Assembly (NCBI GenBank): GCA_902825945.1
Contig: CADECY010000011.1
Span: 1 to 36,323 of the forward strand
Source: an uncultured Acidobacteriota bacterium
GTDB lineage: Bacteria > Acidobacteriota > Terriglobia > Bryobacterales > Bryobacteraceae
Direction of reading: 5' to 3'
DNA length: 36,323 nt
Both the position numbers and the translations under genes were made by a program. A model generated the notes under the pieces. It had not been told where the DNA came from. It was given only the letters and a program-made list of their open reading frames with translations, and made no database searches. Shown here in pieces: positions 23,707 to 30,978 of this stretch. Within the stretch, counting starts at the first letter, position 1. Each line of letters opens with the position of its first letter.

Positions 23707-24290
23707 TGCGTCCGCAGCTCCACGAGCCTCGACTGCAAAGCTCCGTAACCGGTCGTGCGGATCTCGAGCGGCAAATTCAACTTCGCCGCCGCCTCGACGG
23801 CCTTCGCGCGCAGGGTGGGGTCCGTTTGCTGAGCGAGGTAGATGACTCGCCCGTATTGCCCGAAATAGTCGTCGCGCAATTGCGGAAAGCGGTCGAGTCC
23901 GAGTCCGCGAATCACGAGCGCGTCGAACTCACGCACCAGAAAATCAGTGAGAAAGAAGGCTGCGTTCTCGACGCGGGAGAGTTCCTCGAATTCGGCTCCC
24001 GCGTACATCTCGTAGCAGTGCGGACCAGGGATGCGAGGCACCCTCTCCTGTTCGAGAACGGAGTCGAGCAATCCGCCCGTTCCGCAATCTCCGTAGACCA
24101 CCGCGATTCGCTCGTAGTGTTCGCGCGCCTCCCGGATCCGCGCGCGTACCGCGTCCGGAATCCGCTCCGGACGATTGTGCAGCAGCGCGGGGACGCCGAG
24201 AATGTCCACGTCCCAGCGATTGCTGTCGGCGATCGCGCGCAGCTCTCGCGCCAGCGCGCCGCACGCGATGAAGGCGGACTTTCGTTTCAC
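23703..24290 (-). CDS. DUF1638 family protein
   Basis: This 195-residue protein of unknown function starts at GTG 24290, which overlaps the corrinoid-protein stop as GTGA. Visible marks are FIACGALARELRAI at the start, VVYGDCGTGGLLDSVL in the middle, GPHCYEMYAGAEF, and a conserved C-terminal LAQQTDP. Three Cys and one His in the motifs ACG, GDCG and PHCYE could form a metal or Fe-S site, but this is inference. DUF1638 genes are commonly found next to corrinoid proteins and MttB-type methyltransferases, and here the gene is tightly inside such a set. Its role is unknown; a corrinoid-handling or activation accessory would fit. Confidence 0.82.
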   Translation of the reverse strand: MKRKSAFIACGALARELRAIADSNRWDVDILGVPALLHNRPERIPDAVRARIREAREHYERIAVVYGDCGTGGLLDSVLEQERVPRIPGPHCYEMYAGAEFEELSRVENAAFFLTDFLVREFDALVIRGLGLDRFPQLRDDYFGQYGRVIYLAQQTDPTLRAKAVEAAAKLNLPLEIRTTGYGALQSRLVELRTQ

Positions 24291-24979
24291 GCCGTCACCG
24301 CGTTCCGCCGCACTTGGAGCAACGCTTTCGCCGTCGTCACGGCGACGGAGGCATCGCGGCAATAGGCGTCGGCCCCGACGGCTTCGGCGAAGGGAGCGTT
24401 GACAGGCGCGCCGCCAACGAGCACGATCACGCGATCGCGCAGACCTTCTTTTTCCAGGCCCTGGACCACCGTTTTCATGTACGGCATGGTGGTGGTGAGC
24501 AGCGCGCTCATCCCGAGCACGTCGGGCGAGTGCTCGCGGATCGCCGCGATGAATTTGTCCGCGTCATTGTTGATGCCGATATCGTGGACCTTGAATCCGG
24601 CGCCTTCCATCATCATCGTGACGAGATTCTTGCCGATGTCGTGGATGTCGCCTTTCACCGTCCCGATCACCATCGTGCCGATACTGGGCGCGCCCGTTTC
24701 CGCGAGCAGCGGCCGCAGAACCGCCATTCCCGCCTTCATCGCCTTGGCGGCCATCAGGACTTCCGGCACGAACAGAATGCCATCCCGGAAATCGGCGCCG
24801 ACGATGTCCATGCCCGCAACCAGGCCCTGCGTGAGCGTGTCATACGGGGTCATGTCACGCCGCAGCAATTCGTTGACGCCCTCCACCACTTCATCCGCGA
24901 GACCGTCGTAGAGATCCTCGTGGATGATCACGAGCAGTTCCGAAGTTTCGATCGCCGTCAAATCATTCTCTTCGCTCAT
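24287..24979 (-). CDS. Corrinoid (cobalamin-binding) methyl-carrier protein, MttC/MtgC type
   Basis: This 230-residue protein has an N-terminal four-helix cap (residues about 15-95, including GADFRDGILFVPEVLMAAKAM without a break) and a Rossmann B12 domain. The base-off/His-on motif is GDIHDIGKNLV, with His113 as lower ligand. LLTTTMPYMKTVV and VLVGGAPVN complete the site. It carries the methyl group between the MttB-family protein and the pterin methyltransferase. The ATG at 24979 overlaps the activator stop as ATGA. Confidence 0.95.
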   Translation of the reverse strand: MSEENDLTAIETSELLVIIHEDLYDGLADEVVEGVNELLRRDMTPYDTLTQGLVAGMDIVGADFRDGILFVPEVLMAAKAMKAGMAVLRPLLAETGAPSIGTMVIGTVKGDIHDIGKNLVTMMMEGAGFKVHDIGINNDADKFIAAIREHSPDVLGMSALLTTTMPYMKTVVQGLEKEGLRDRVIVLVGGAPVNAPFAEAVGADAYCRDASVAVTTAKALLQVRRNAVTA

Positions 24980-26964
24980 AGCTCTCCATCCCGTGCGCCG
25001 GCGCCCGCCAATACCGCGTCGCGGCGCCGCTGTCTTCTTCTGGCCGGCGGAGTGTCCGGACCGCCCGGCAGGGCCATCGCGGCGACGAATTCGTCCTGAA
25101 ACGAGGGCTCCACCGCGATCGACACGTACTCGACCATGTTGGCCAGACGCTTGGCTTCCTCCCGCGCATCGCGGTCAATCAGTGCGATGCGGGCACCGTC
25201 TCCCGCGGCATTGCCCACGGCGATCACGTTCGCGAGGTCGCACTCCGGAATCAGGCCCAAGGTCACGGCATGTCGCGGACTGATGAAGTTGCCGAACGCG
25301 CCCGCGAGCCGGATCTCACCGGCCTGTGTCACGCCCGCCCGGTTCATCAGGAGCTTGATGCCCGCGAACAAAGCCGCCTTCGCGAGTTGAATCGCGCGGA
25401 CATCGTTCTGCGTCACCACGATCGGCCCGCCCGTGCTGGTCTCCGACGCTTCCGCCAGTACGAACTCCGGCGCCCGTTCCTGAAAACGGACGCGCGCGCA
25501 GGTCCGTGCGGCGTCATCGCTGAATCGCCCATCCGCGCCGATGATTCCCGCCTGAAACATCTCCGCGATCGCTTCGATGATGCCGCTTCCACAGATTCCT
25601 GTTGCCGATGCCACGGCCCCGGGTTCATCGCTCCAGAGATCGCTGCCGATCACTTTGAAACTCGTCGCGAACGAGCCGGGCCGAATCCGCACCCGTTCGA
25701 TCGCGCCGGGAGCCGCGCGCTGCCCGTGGCGGATCTGCGCCCCTTCGAAGGCGGGGCCGGTGGGACTGGACGCGGCCAGAACGCGGCCGTCATACCCGAG
25801 CAGGATCTCCGCGTTCGTCCCGATATCGACAACCAGCGTCGCGCGATCCCGCCGGTGCGGCGCCTCGGCCAATAGGACCGCCATGTTGTCGGCGCCGTTC
25901 TGTCCTGCAATGCAGGGAAGCACGTGGACCCGTGCCGACGGATTCGCGGTGGTGATTCCGAGATCGCGCGCCTTCAGATCGAGCCCGCCGCTGACCGCGA
26001 GCGCGAACGGCGCCCCGCCGAGTTCCACCGGATCGATCCCGAGCATGACGTGGTGCATCACGCTGTTGCCCACCAGCACGAAATCGAGTACCTGCAGCGG
26101 GTCCACACCGGCTTCACGGACACACTCCGTCACGATGGTGTTCAGCGCCCCGGTAATCGCCTCGTGGAGCCGCTCAGTTCCATCGGCGTTGGTCATCGCG
26201 TAGCTCACGCGGCTCATCAGATCCTCGCCGAATCGTATCTGCGGATTCACGATGCCCGCCGTGCTCAGCAGTTCCCCGGTGCGCAAGTCCGACAGGTATC
26301 CCGCAACCGTGGTTGACCCGATGTCGATCGCGATGCCGTACAAGCCTTCGGCGTACCCGGGCTGAACCCTCAGGATCTCGGTGTCTTGCCAGACCGCGAC
26401 CGATACCGCGTGGTTGCCATCGCGCAACGCGGATTGCAGATGCCGCAAGGCGAGCAGATCGATCGTCAGTCCGCGCAGTCCCCACTGTTCGCGCAGCGCC
26501 TCTTGAAGACGCTCCCAATCTCCGCGCCTGTCGTCCAACTCGGCGCGCTCGCATTCCACATACAACTGCCGCACCGCCGGACGCACGCCGATCCTGCGCT
26601 CCGTCGCGCCCTTGGCGATCACCTGCTTGTGTGCCTGGCTTTCCGGAGGCACGAAGATCGACAGATCGCCGCGGACTCTCGCCGCGCACGACAGGCGCCG
26701 GCCGTTGGAGCCACCGCGAGCGCTCCAGTAGGCTTCCTCTCTCGCCTCGATGGGTGTCAGATGACCGGCGCCGGAGCGGATCGCGTACTTCGCGAACTCA
26801 CCTTCTTCCACCGAAATCTGGCACTTCCCGCACAGTTGCCGCCCACCGCAGATCGACTCGATCCCGGCGCCGAGACTGCCAGCCGCGTCGAGAAGGATCG
26901 TCCCGTCCGGAACAGACCCCTGGTGTCCCGAAGGCGAGAAGACGACTCGGTGCCGCGCGGACAT
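24976..26964 (-). CDS. RamA-like ATP-dependent corrinoid reductive activator (2Fe-2S/ASKHA, DUF4445)
   Basis: This 662-residue protein has an N-terminal ferredoxin-type 2Fe-2S domain with Cys39, Cys45, Cys48 and Cys93 (ICGGRQLCGKC and RLSCAAR). A linker follows, then an ASKHA ATPase-like domain with GIAIDIGSTTVAG, LVGNSVMHH, ATLVVDIGTNAEI and CGSGIIEAIAEM. RACE/RamA-type activators reduce corrinoid protein from inactive Co(II) to Co(I) using ATP and a low-potential donor. The ATG at 26964 shares one base with the MttB stop (TGATG); the frame beyond is a shadow. RamA proper carries 4Fe-4S clusters; here the plant-type Cys spacing argues for 2Fe-2S as in the DUF4445 group. Confidence 0.9.
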   Translation of the reverse strand: MSARHRVVFSPSGHQGSVPDGTILLDAAGSLGAGIESICGGRQLCGKCQISVEEGEFAKYAIRSGAGHLTPIEAREEAYWSARGGSNGRRLSCAARVRGDLSIFVPPESQAHKQVIAKGATERRIGVRPAVRQLYVECERAELDDRRGDWERLQEALREQWGLRGLTIDLLALRHLQSALRDGNHAVSVAVWQDTEILRVQPGYAEGLYGIAIDIGSTTVAGYLSDLRTGELLSTAGIVNPQIRFGEDLMSRVSYAMTNADGTERLHEAITGALNTIVTECVREAGVDPLQVLDFVLVGNSVMHHVMLGIDPVELGGAPFALAVSGGLDLKARDLGITTANPSARVHVLPCIAGQNGADNMAVLLAEAPHRRDRATLVVDIGTNAEILLGYDGRVLAASSPTGPAFEGAQIRHGQRAAPGAIERVRIRPGSFATSFKVIGSDLWSDEPGAVASATGICGSGIIEAIAEMFQAGIIGADGRFSDDAARTCARVRFQERAPEFVLAEASETSTGGPIVVTQNDVRAIQLAKAALFAGIKLLMNRAGVTQAGEIRLAGAFGNFISPRHAVTLGLIPECDLANVIAVGNAAGDGARIALIDRDAREEAKRLANMVEYVSIAVEPSFQDEFVAAMALPGGPDTPPARRRQRRRDAVLAGAGARDGEL

Positions 26965-28484
26965 CAGCTCGCCTTCGCCGCCAGTTCCGGCTTGCGCCGC
27001 GCCATGAAGTCGAGCAATTCCTCGTCTTTCGCCGGATCGATGGCCGGAGCTTCGTACGAGGCCAGCATCTTCTTCACGCGTTTGTTGGCGCGCGCGTAGG
27101 CATCCTCGGATCCGGCCTCGGCCCAGGCTTCCGCCGACGTGTAGTCGAACAACTCGGCCCGGTAGAAGGCGGTGCGGAAGTGGCGCATCGTATGTTCGGT
27201 GCCCAGGTGATGGCCGCCGGGCGCCACCTCGGCGATCGATTCCATCGCCAGGGCTTCGTCCGAAAGGTCGAGCCCCTTCGACCATGTATGCAACATTCCG
27301 AGGATCTCGCAGTCGAGCACGAACTTCTCGTAGCCGGAAGCGAGGCCATTCTCGAGCCAGCCGGCCGCGTGCAAGACGAAGTTGGTGCGAGCCATGATCG
27401 TGGGCAGCATTACCATGACAGATTCGTAGGCCGACTGCGCGTCCGGAATCTTCGAACTCGTGAACATGCCGCCGCCGCGGAACGGCAGCTTGTAGTGGCG
27501 AGCCAGTTGCGCGCTCGCGTAAAGGCCCATTTGGCTCTCGGGAGATCCAAACACTGGCGCGCCGCTCTGCAGGTCGATATTGGTCAGGAACGATCCGTAG
27601 ACGACCGGAGTTCCGGGCTCGACCATCTGTGCGAAAGCGATTCCCGCCAGCGCCTCCGCGTTCTGCTGCGCCAGCGTTCCCCCGATCGACACCGGCGCCA
27701 TCGCTCCCGAAAGGATGAACGGCGTGATGATCATCGCCTGCCTCGCCCGCGCGTACACTTTCATCGCGCCGAGCATACGGTCATCGAACCGCCGTGGACT
27801 GCTGACGTTGATCAGCGAAATCACCGCCGGATTCTCGCGGATCTCCCGCGCGCCGAAGAGGATCTCCGCCATTCGAACGGTGTCGGCGGCGTTTTCCGCG
27901 GAAGTGACCGAGCCCATGAACGCCTTGTCGCTGTACTTGATGTGGCTATAGACCATGTCGAGGTGGCGCGTCTCGACCGGCTGATCCGATGGCTCGACAA
28001 TGGTGCCGCCGGAGTGGTGCATGTACGGACTCAGGTAGGCGAGCTTGACGAAATTGGCGAAGTCTTCGAGCGTGGCTTCGCGGCGGCCGCGATCGGCGTC
28101 GAGCACGTACGGAGGTCCGTAGACCGGCGCGAAGTTGACGGCATCTCCGCCGACCGTCAGGTTGTTCTCCGGATTCCGCGCCAGTTGCGTGAACTCGGCC
28201 GGCGCCTTCGCCACGTACTCGCGGATCATCTCCGGATCGAAGTACACCATGTCGCCATCGACACGCGCACCGTGCGATTTCAGAATGGTCCGCGCCTCGT
28301 CATCATAGAAGGCGATTCCGAACTCCGAGAGAATGCGCATCGAAGCATCATGCAGCCGCTGAACGGAATCCGCGCTCAGCATGTCGTAGACCGGCGGGCT
28401 GTAGCGGATGCGCTGCTTCGCCATCGGCGGGCTCGCCGCCCCACGCCCTGCCCGCCGGGTCCGTCCCTCCAGATTGCGGCTCAT
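26964..28484 (-). CDS. MttB-family trimethylamine/betaine:corrinoid methyltransferase (no pyrrolysine codon)
   Basis: This 506-residue protein of the MttB superfamily shows YDMLSADSVQRLHDASMRIL, FAPVYGPPYVLD, RREATLEDFANFVKLAYLSP, GTPVVYGSF, RGGGMFTSSKIPDAQSAYE and EVAPGGHHLGTEHT. The frame has no internal amber codon, so it is a non-pyrrolysine member. Characterised members of that group demethylate glycine betaine (MtgB), proline betaine (MtpB), carnitine (MtcB) or gamma-butyrobetaine (MtyB). Trimethylamine itself is unlikely. I chose ATG 28484 with AAGGAG at 28498-28503 (13-nt spacing) over GTG 28496, which is only 1 nt from that site. The IclR gene ends 4 nt upstream. Glycine betaine is the favoured substrate because a dimethylglycine-dehydrogenase-like enzyme is in the operon. 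Confidence 0.9.
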   Translation of the reverse strand: MSRNLEGRTRRAGRGAASPPMAKQRIRYSPPVYDMLSADSVQRLHDASMRILSEFGIAFYDDEARTILKSHGARVDGDMVYFDPEMIREYVAKAPAEFTQLARNPENNLTVGGDAVNFAPVYGPPYVLDADRGRREATLEDFANFVKLAYLSPYMHHSGGTIVEPSDQPVETRHLDMVYSHIKYSDKAFMGSVTSAENAADTVRMAEILFGAREIRENPAVISLINVSSPRRFDDRMLGAMKVYARARQAMIITPFILSGAMAPVSIGGTLAQQNAEALAGIAFAQMVEPGTPVVYGSFLTNIDLQSGAPVFGSPESQMGLYASAQLARHYKLPFRGGGMFTSSKIPDAQSAYESVMVMLPTIMARTNFVLHAAGWLENGLASGYEKFVLDCEILGMLHTWSKGLDLSDEALAMESIAEVAPGGHHLGTEHTMRHFRTAFYRAELFDYTSAEAWAEAGSEDAYARANKRVKKMLASYEAPAIDPAKDEELLDFMARRKPELAAKAS

Positions 28485-28488
28485 GTCG

Positions 28489-29250
28489 CTATCCACGCTC
28501 CTTCGGTGATGACTTGCCAGCGCCCAGGCGGAAACCGATCAATCGCGCCGCCTGCTGACAGAGTTCGGCTAGCTTCGGATATGTCCCGGGCGCCATTCGA
28601 AACGACGGACCGGAGACGCTGAGCGCCGCGCGGCAGGTCCCTGTGGCGTCGAAAACGGGCACCGCCACCGCGTTCAATCCTTCCTCCAACTCACCGGTGT
28701 TCGACGCCCACCGGCGCCGGCGAATCTCCGCGAGCTCGGCCCGCAGGGCTTTGACCGACGTGACGGTGGCCGCTGTGTAGGATTCGAGCGGGCCTTCCAC
28801 CGGATGTCCGCTGGTAAAAGCCAGCAGGACCTTCCCGTTCGCGGCGCAGTGGAGCCTGGTCCGGCGTCCGATCCAGTTTCCAATTCCGATGATCGCGGGG
28901 CCATCGGCTTGACCGATGTTGAGTACCTCTGTCCCGTCGAGCACCGCCAAATGAACCGTCTCGCCGGTCTGCGCGCACAGCCACTGCATGGCCTCGCGAG
29001 CGAGCGCCGTCAGATCGCGATTGCCGAGAGCCAGGAGCCCGATGCGGTTGACTTCCGGACCCAGCCGGAGCGCGCGCTTGCTCCGCTCGAGGAAGCCGCG
29101 ATTGACCAACGTGGTGGCGAGCCGGGACGCCGTGCTTTTGTGCACGCCCAGCGTGTCAGCAATTCTGCCGACCGATAGTTCACGAGCCGTGTTGTCGAAG
29201 GCCGCGAGCACTTGGAGCACGCGGTCAGCCGCCTGAAGTTCGTTGCGCAT
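28489..29250 (-). CDS. IclR-family transcriptional regulator
   Basis: This 253-residue protein has an N-terminal winged helix (ADRVLQVLAAF, LSVGRIADTLGVHKSTASRL, LVNRGFLER) and the IclR effector-binding domain (ETVHLAVLDGTEVLNIG, RTRLHCAANGKVLLAF, EGLNAVAVPVFDATG, ALSVSGPSFRM). The ATG at 29250 has no clear ribosome site; a longer frame to 29364 crosses the promoter and an operator and is rejected. It is first in the operon and its start codon lies inside one copy of a palindrome that recurs at two other promoters, so autoregulation is likely. The effector would be the methylated amine or a product such as sarcosine; this is inference. Confidence 0.93.
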   Translation of the reverse strand: MRNELQAADRVLQVLAAFDNTARELSVGRIADTLGVHKSTASRLATTLVNRGFLERSKRALRLGPEVNRIGLLALGNRDLTALAREAMQWLCAQTGETVHLAVLDGTEVLNIGQADGPAIIGIGNWIGRRTRLHCAANGKVLLAFTSGHPVEGPLESYTAATVTSVKALRAELAEIRRRRWASNTGELEEGLNAVAVPVFDATGTCRAALSVSGPSFRMAPGTYPKLAELCQQAARLIGFRLGAGKSSPKERG

Positions 29251-29258
29251 GGTGCAAC
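29242..29258. promoter_or_regulatory. Operator O1 (GTTGCGC-ATG-GTGCAAC), over the iclR start
   Basis: This 17-bp near-palindrome matches the two halves at 6 of 7 positions. It spans the IclR start codon, about 47 nt inside the predicted transcript, a position suited to autorepression. It shares its form with O2 and O3. Confidence 0.6.
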
Positions 29259-29303
29259 AATTGCGATCGCCGAGAAAGAGCCCGCCGCGGCGAGATCGAG
29301 GGC

Positions 29304-29333
29304 AGCATAGCAGACAAATTTCCAGAGTGTCAA
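29304..29333 (-). promoter_or_regulatory. Promoter of the iclR-mttB-etf operon
   Basis: On the minus strand a perfect TTGACA (29333-29328) is followed after 18 nt by TATGCT (29309-29304, 4 of 6). The transcript would start near 29297, leaving a leader of about 47 nt before the IclR ATG. No cobalamin riboswitch-like fold fits in that space. Confidence 0.6.
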
Positions 29334-29348
29334 ACCGTGCGGGATTTT

Positions 29349-29365
29349 GTTGCACCATGTGCAAC
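29349..29365. promoter_or_regulatory. Operator O2 (GTTGCAC-CAT-GTGCAAC) in the divergent region
   Basis: This is a perfect 17-bp palindrome between the divergent genes. It is centred about 60 nt upstream of the predicted minus-strand start. It also lies about 42 nt upstream of a possible plus-strand start if TAGAAT (29387-29392) is that promoter's -10. The latter spacing is typical of an activator overlapping the -35 region. Confidence 0.65.
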
Positions 29366-29399
29366 TTCTGCCAATCCGCCCGCGGATAGAATGAGCACC

Positions 29400-30821
29400 A
29401 TGCGGCTCTTCATGGCACTCGCCGCGCTTGCCATGGCAAGCGCTTCCCTTCGCGCCAGCTACGGCATCTACGTGGGCAAGAACCTCACGGCGGATGGCAG
29501 CGTCTTCCTGGCCGGATACGGAGATGAACCGTCGAGCCACTGGCTGGAGATCATTCCCGCGCGGGAGTGGCCAGTGGGCGCCACCATCAAGGTGGGCGCA
29601 ACTGGCGAATCGAATTATCCGGGCGAATTGATCGACATTCCTCAGGTGAGGCGAACGGCCAAGTACATCACGATGAACTACTCCGCCTACGCCGGATTCC
29701 CGGCGCCGATCACCAACGGCGGATTCAACGAGCATCACGTGGCGGCCCGCGACATCTGGTCGCCGTCACGCGAGGAGCTCCGCAAGATGACTCCGAAGCC
29801 GCAGCGCGGACTCAACTACAGTGACATTTCGAAGATCGTGATGGAACGTGCCCACACGGCTCGCGAGGCAGTCGAGATCGCGGGCGCGCTCATCAACCAA
29901 TTCGGCGACGCGACCTACGGCGGCAACTCGCACCTGTTCGCCGATCGCGAAGAGGGCTGGGTGCTCATTCAGTTCGCGGGCGGCAAGGGACTTTGGGTGG
30001 CGGAGCGCCTCGGCCCCGATGACATTCGCGTCTCGCGGCCTGGCTACATCGGCGAGGTACCCGCGAACTACATGAACAATCCCGGGTTTCGAGGGTCGCC
30101 GAATCTGATTTCGTTCGCCATCGAAAAGGGCTGGTATGACCCGAAGTCCGGCAAGCCGTTCAACGCCAATCTCACCTATGGCGACGGCAAGATGCGGCAC
30201 GAAGCGGTCGCAATGATGGAGCAGCGCCTCCGCAAGCTCGCTGGGAAGATCACACTCGCGGACATGATCGCTGCCGTACGGACTCCCGAGTTGACGCGCG
30301 ATACCGCGGGCTACGGCCAAGTCGCGCACCTTCGCAAGACCGCGCATCCGGAGCTCGGTGTCATCTGGGTGGCGGCAACATCATCGCTCACCGCGCCATT
30401 CGTTCCGTATCATCTCGGCGTCACGGAGGTTCCTGCTGAATTCGGCCGGCATCGCTATCTGACCGAGGGCGAAGCGGCGCGGTTCATGGACCGTGAATGG
30501 CAAGGCGTCGAATCCACCCGCTACGCCTTCCGTATTTTCAAGCGGCTCTTTTATCTCGTCGACGAACATCGCGCCGAGTTCTTGCCGGAGGTCACGGCGG
30601 CGCTCACGGACTTCGAATCGAGGCTCGCCGAGTCGCAGCCACTGGTCGAAAAGACCGCGCTCAAGCTGTTCGAGGCCGGCGAGCCCGAACTCGCCAGAGC
30701 GCATCTCACCTATCGAAGCAGCACCGAAGCGATGAACTCGCTCGGGTTGGGAGAGGCTCTCGCGGCAAGCATCGAGGCTCGCACCAAGGTCCGTTTCGGG
30801 ATCCGGAAGCCGAAGCGGTAG
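29400..30821 (+). CDS. C69-type (dipeptidase A-like) Ntn hydrolase with Ser at the nucleophile position
   Basis: This 473-residue secreted protein is related to peptidase family C69. A signal peptide (MRLFMALAALAMASASLRA) ends directly before SYGIYVGKNLTADGS. In classical members the mature chain begins with catalytic Cys in C-T-T-I-x-V-G-K; here the aligned residue is Ser20. Other family blocks are RTAKYITMNYSAYAGFPAPI, GGFNEHHVA, FGDATYGGNSHLFADREEGW and a C-terminal helical part. Ser can serve as nucleophile in Ntn hydrolases, so activity is possible but untested. ATG 29391 is an alternative start; neither has a clear ribosome site. The gene is divergent from the betaine operon with an IclR-type operator between them. 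The substrate is unknown. Confidence 0.8.
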   Translation: MRLFMALAALAMASASLRASYGIYVGKNLTADGSVFLAGYGDEPSSHWLEIIPAREWPVGATIKVGATGESNYPGELIDIPQVRRTAKYITMNYSAYAGFPAPITNGGFNEHHVAARDIWSPSREELRKMTPKPQRGLNYSDISKIVMERAHTAREAVEIAGALINQFGDATYGGNSHLFADREEGWVLIQFAGGKGLWVAERLGPDDIRVSRPGYIGEVPANYMNNPGFRGSPNLISFAIEKGWYDPKSGKPFNANLTYGDGKMRHEAVAMMEQRLRKLAGKITLADMIAAVRTPELTRDTAGYGQVAHLRKTAHPELGVIWVAATSSLTAPFVPYHLGVTEVPAEFGRHRYLTEGEAARFMDREWQGVESTRYAFRIFKRLFYLVDEHRAEFLPEVTAALTDFESRLAESQPLVEKTALKLFEAGEPELARAHLTYRSSTEAMNSLGLGEALAASIEARTKVRFGIRKPKR

Positions 30822-30832
30822 CGCGGCGCGTT

Positions 30833-30849
30833 GTTGCGCGATGCGCAAC
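30833..30849. promoter_or_regulatory. Operator O3 (GTTGCGC-GAT-GCGCAAC) upstream of the receptor gene
   Basis: This is a perfect 17-bp palindrome of the same form as O1 and O2, centred about 80 nt before the predicted transcript start of the receptor gene. A further half-site GTTGCAC occurs at 30885-30891, inside the -35 region. Confidence 0.6.
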
Positions 30850-30885
30850 TTTCCCCGGTTTTGCTGGGCTTTTCGACCCGTTTCG

Positions 30886-30914
30886 TTGCACCCCACATTT
30901 GCGTGTGATATGCT
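30886..30914 (+). promoter_or_regulatory. Promoter of the Oar-like receptor gene
   Basis: TTGCAC (30886-30891, 3 of 6) and TATGCT (30909-30914, 4 of 6) are 17 nt apart. The latter is preceded by TGA, giving an extended -10. The -10 sequence is the same as that of the iclR operon promoter. The weak -35 suggests a need for an activator, and O3 lies upstream. Confidence 0.5.
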
Positions 30915-30978
30915 CCCGTTCCAGCTACAGTGAGAATCAACTAGCGGTAGCGCCTTGGTTTCAGGGAGGTCGAGAGAC

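Noticed and set aside
26964..28484. Pyrrolysine-containing trimethylamine methyltransferase
   Set aside because: There is no in-frame amber codon within the gene.
26313..28622. 769-residue open frame on the plus strand opposite the activator and MttB-like genes
   Set aside because: It is Arg/Pro-rich, has no family motif, and lies antisense to two well-supported genes; GC-rich DNA gives such frames.
29251..29390. Cobalamin riboswitch upstream of the corrinoid operon
   Set aside because: The space is 140 bp with two palindromes and a promoter; no B12-box-like sequence was seen.
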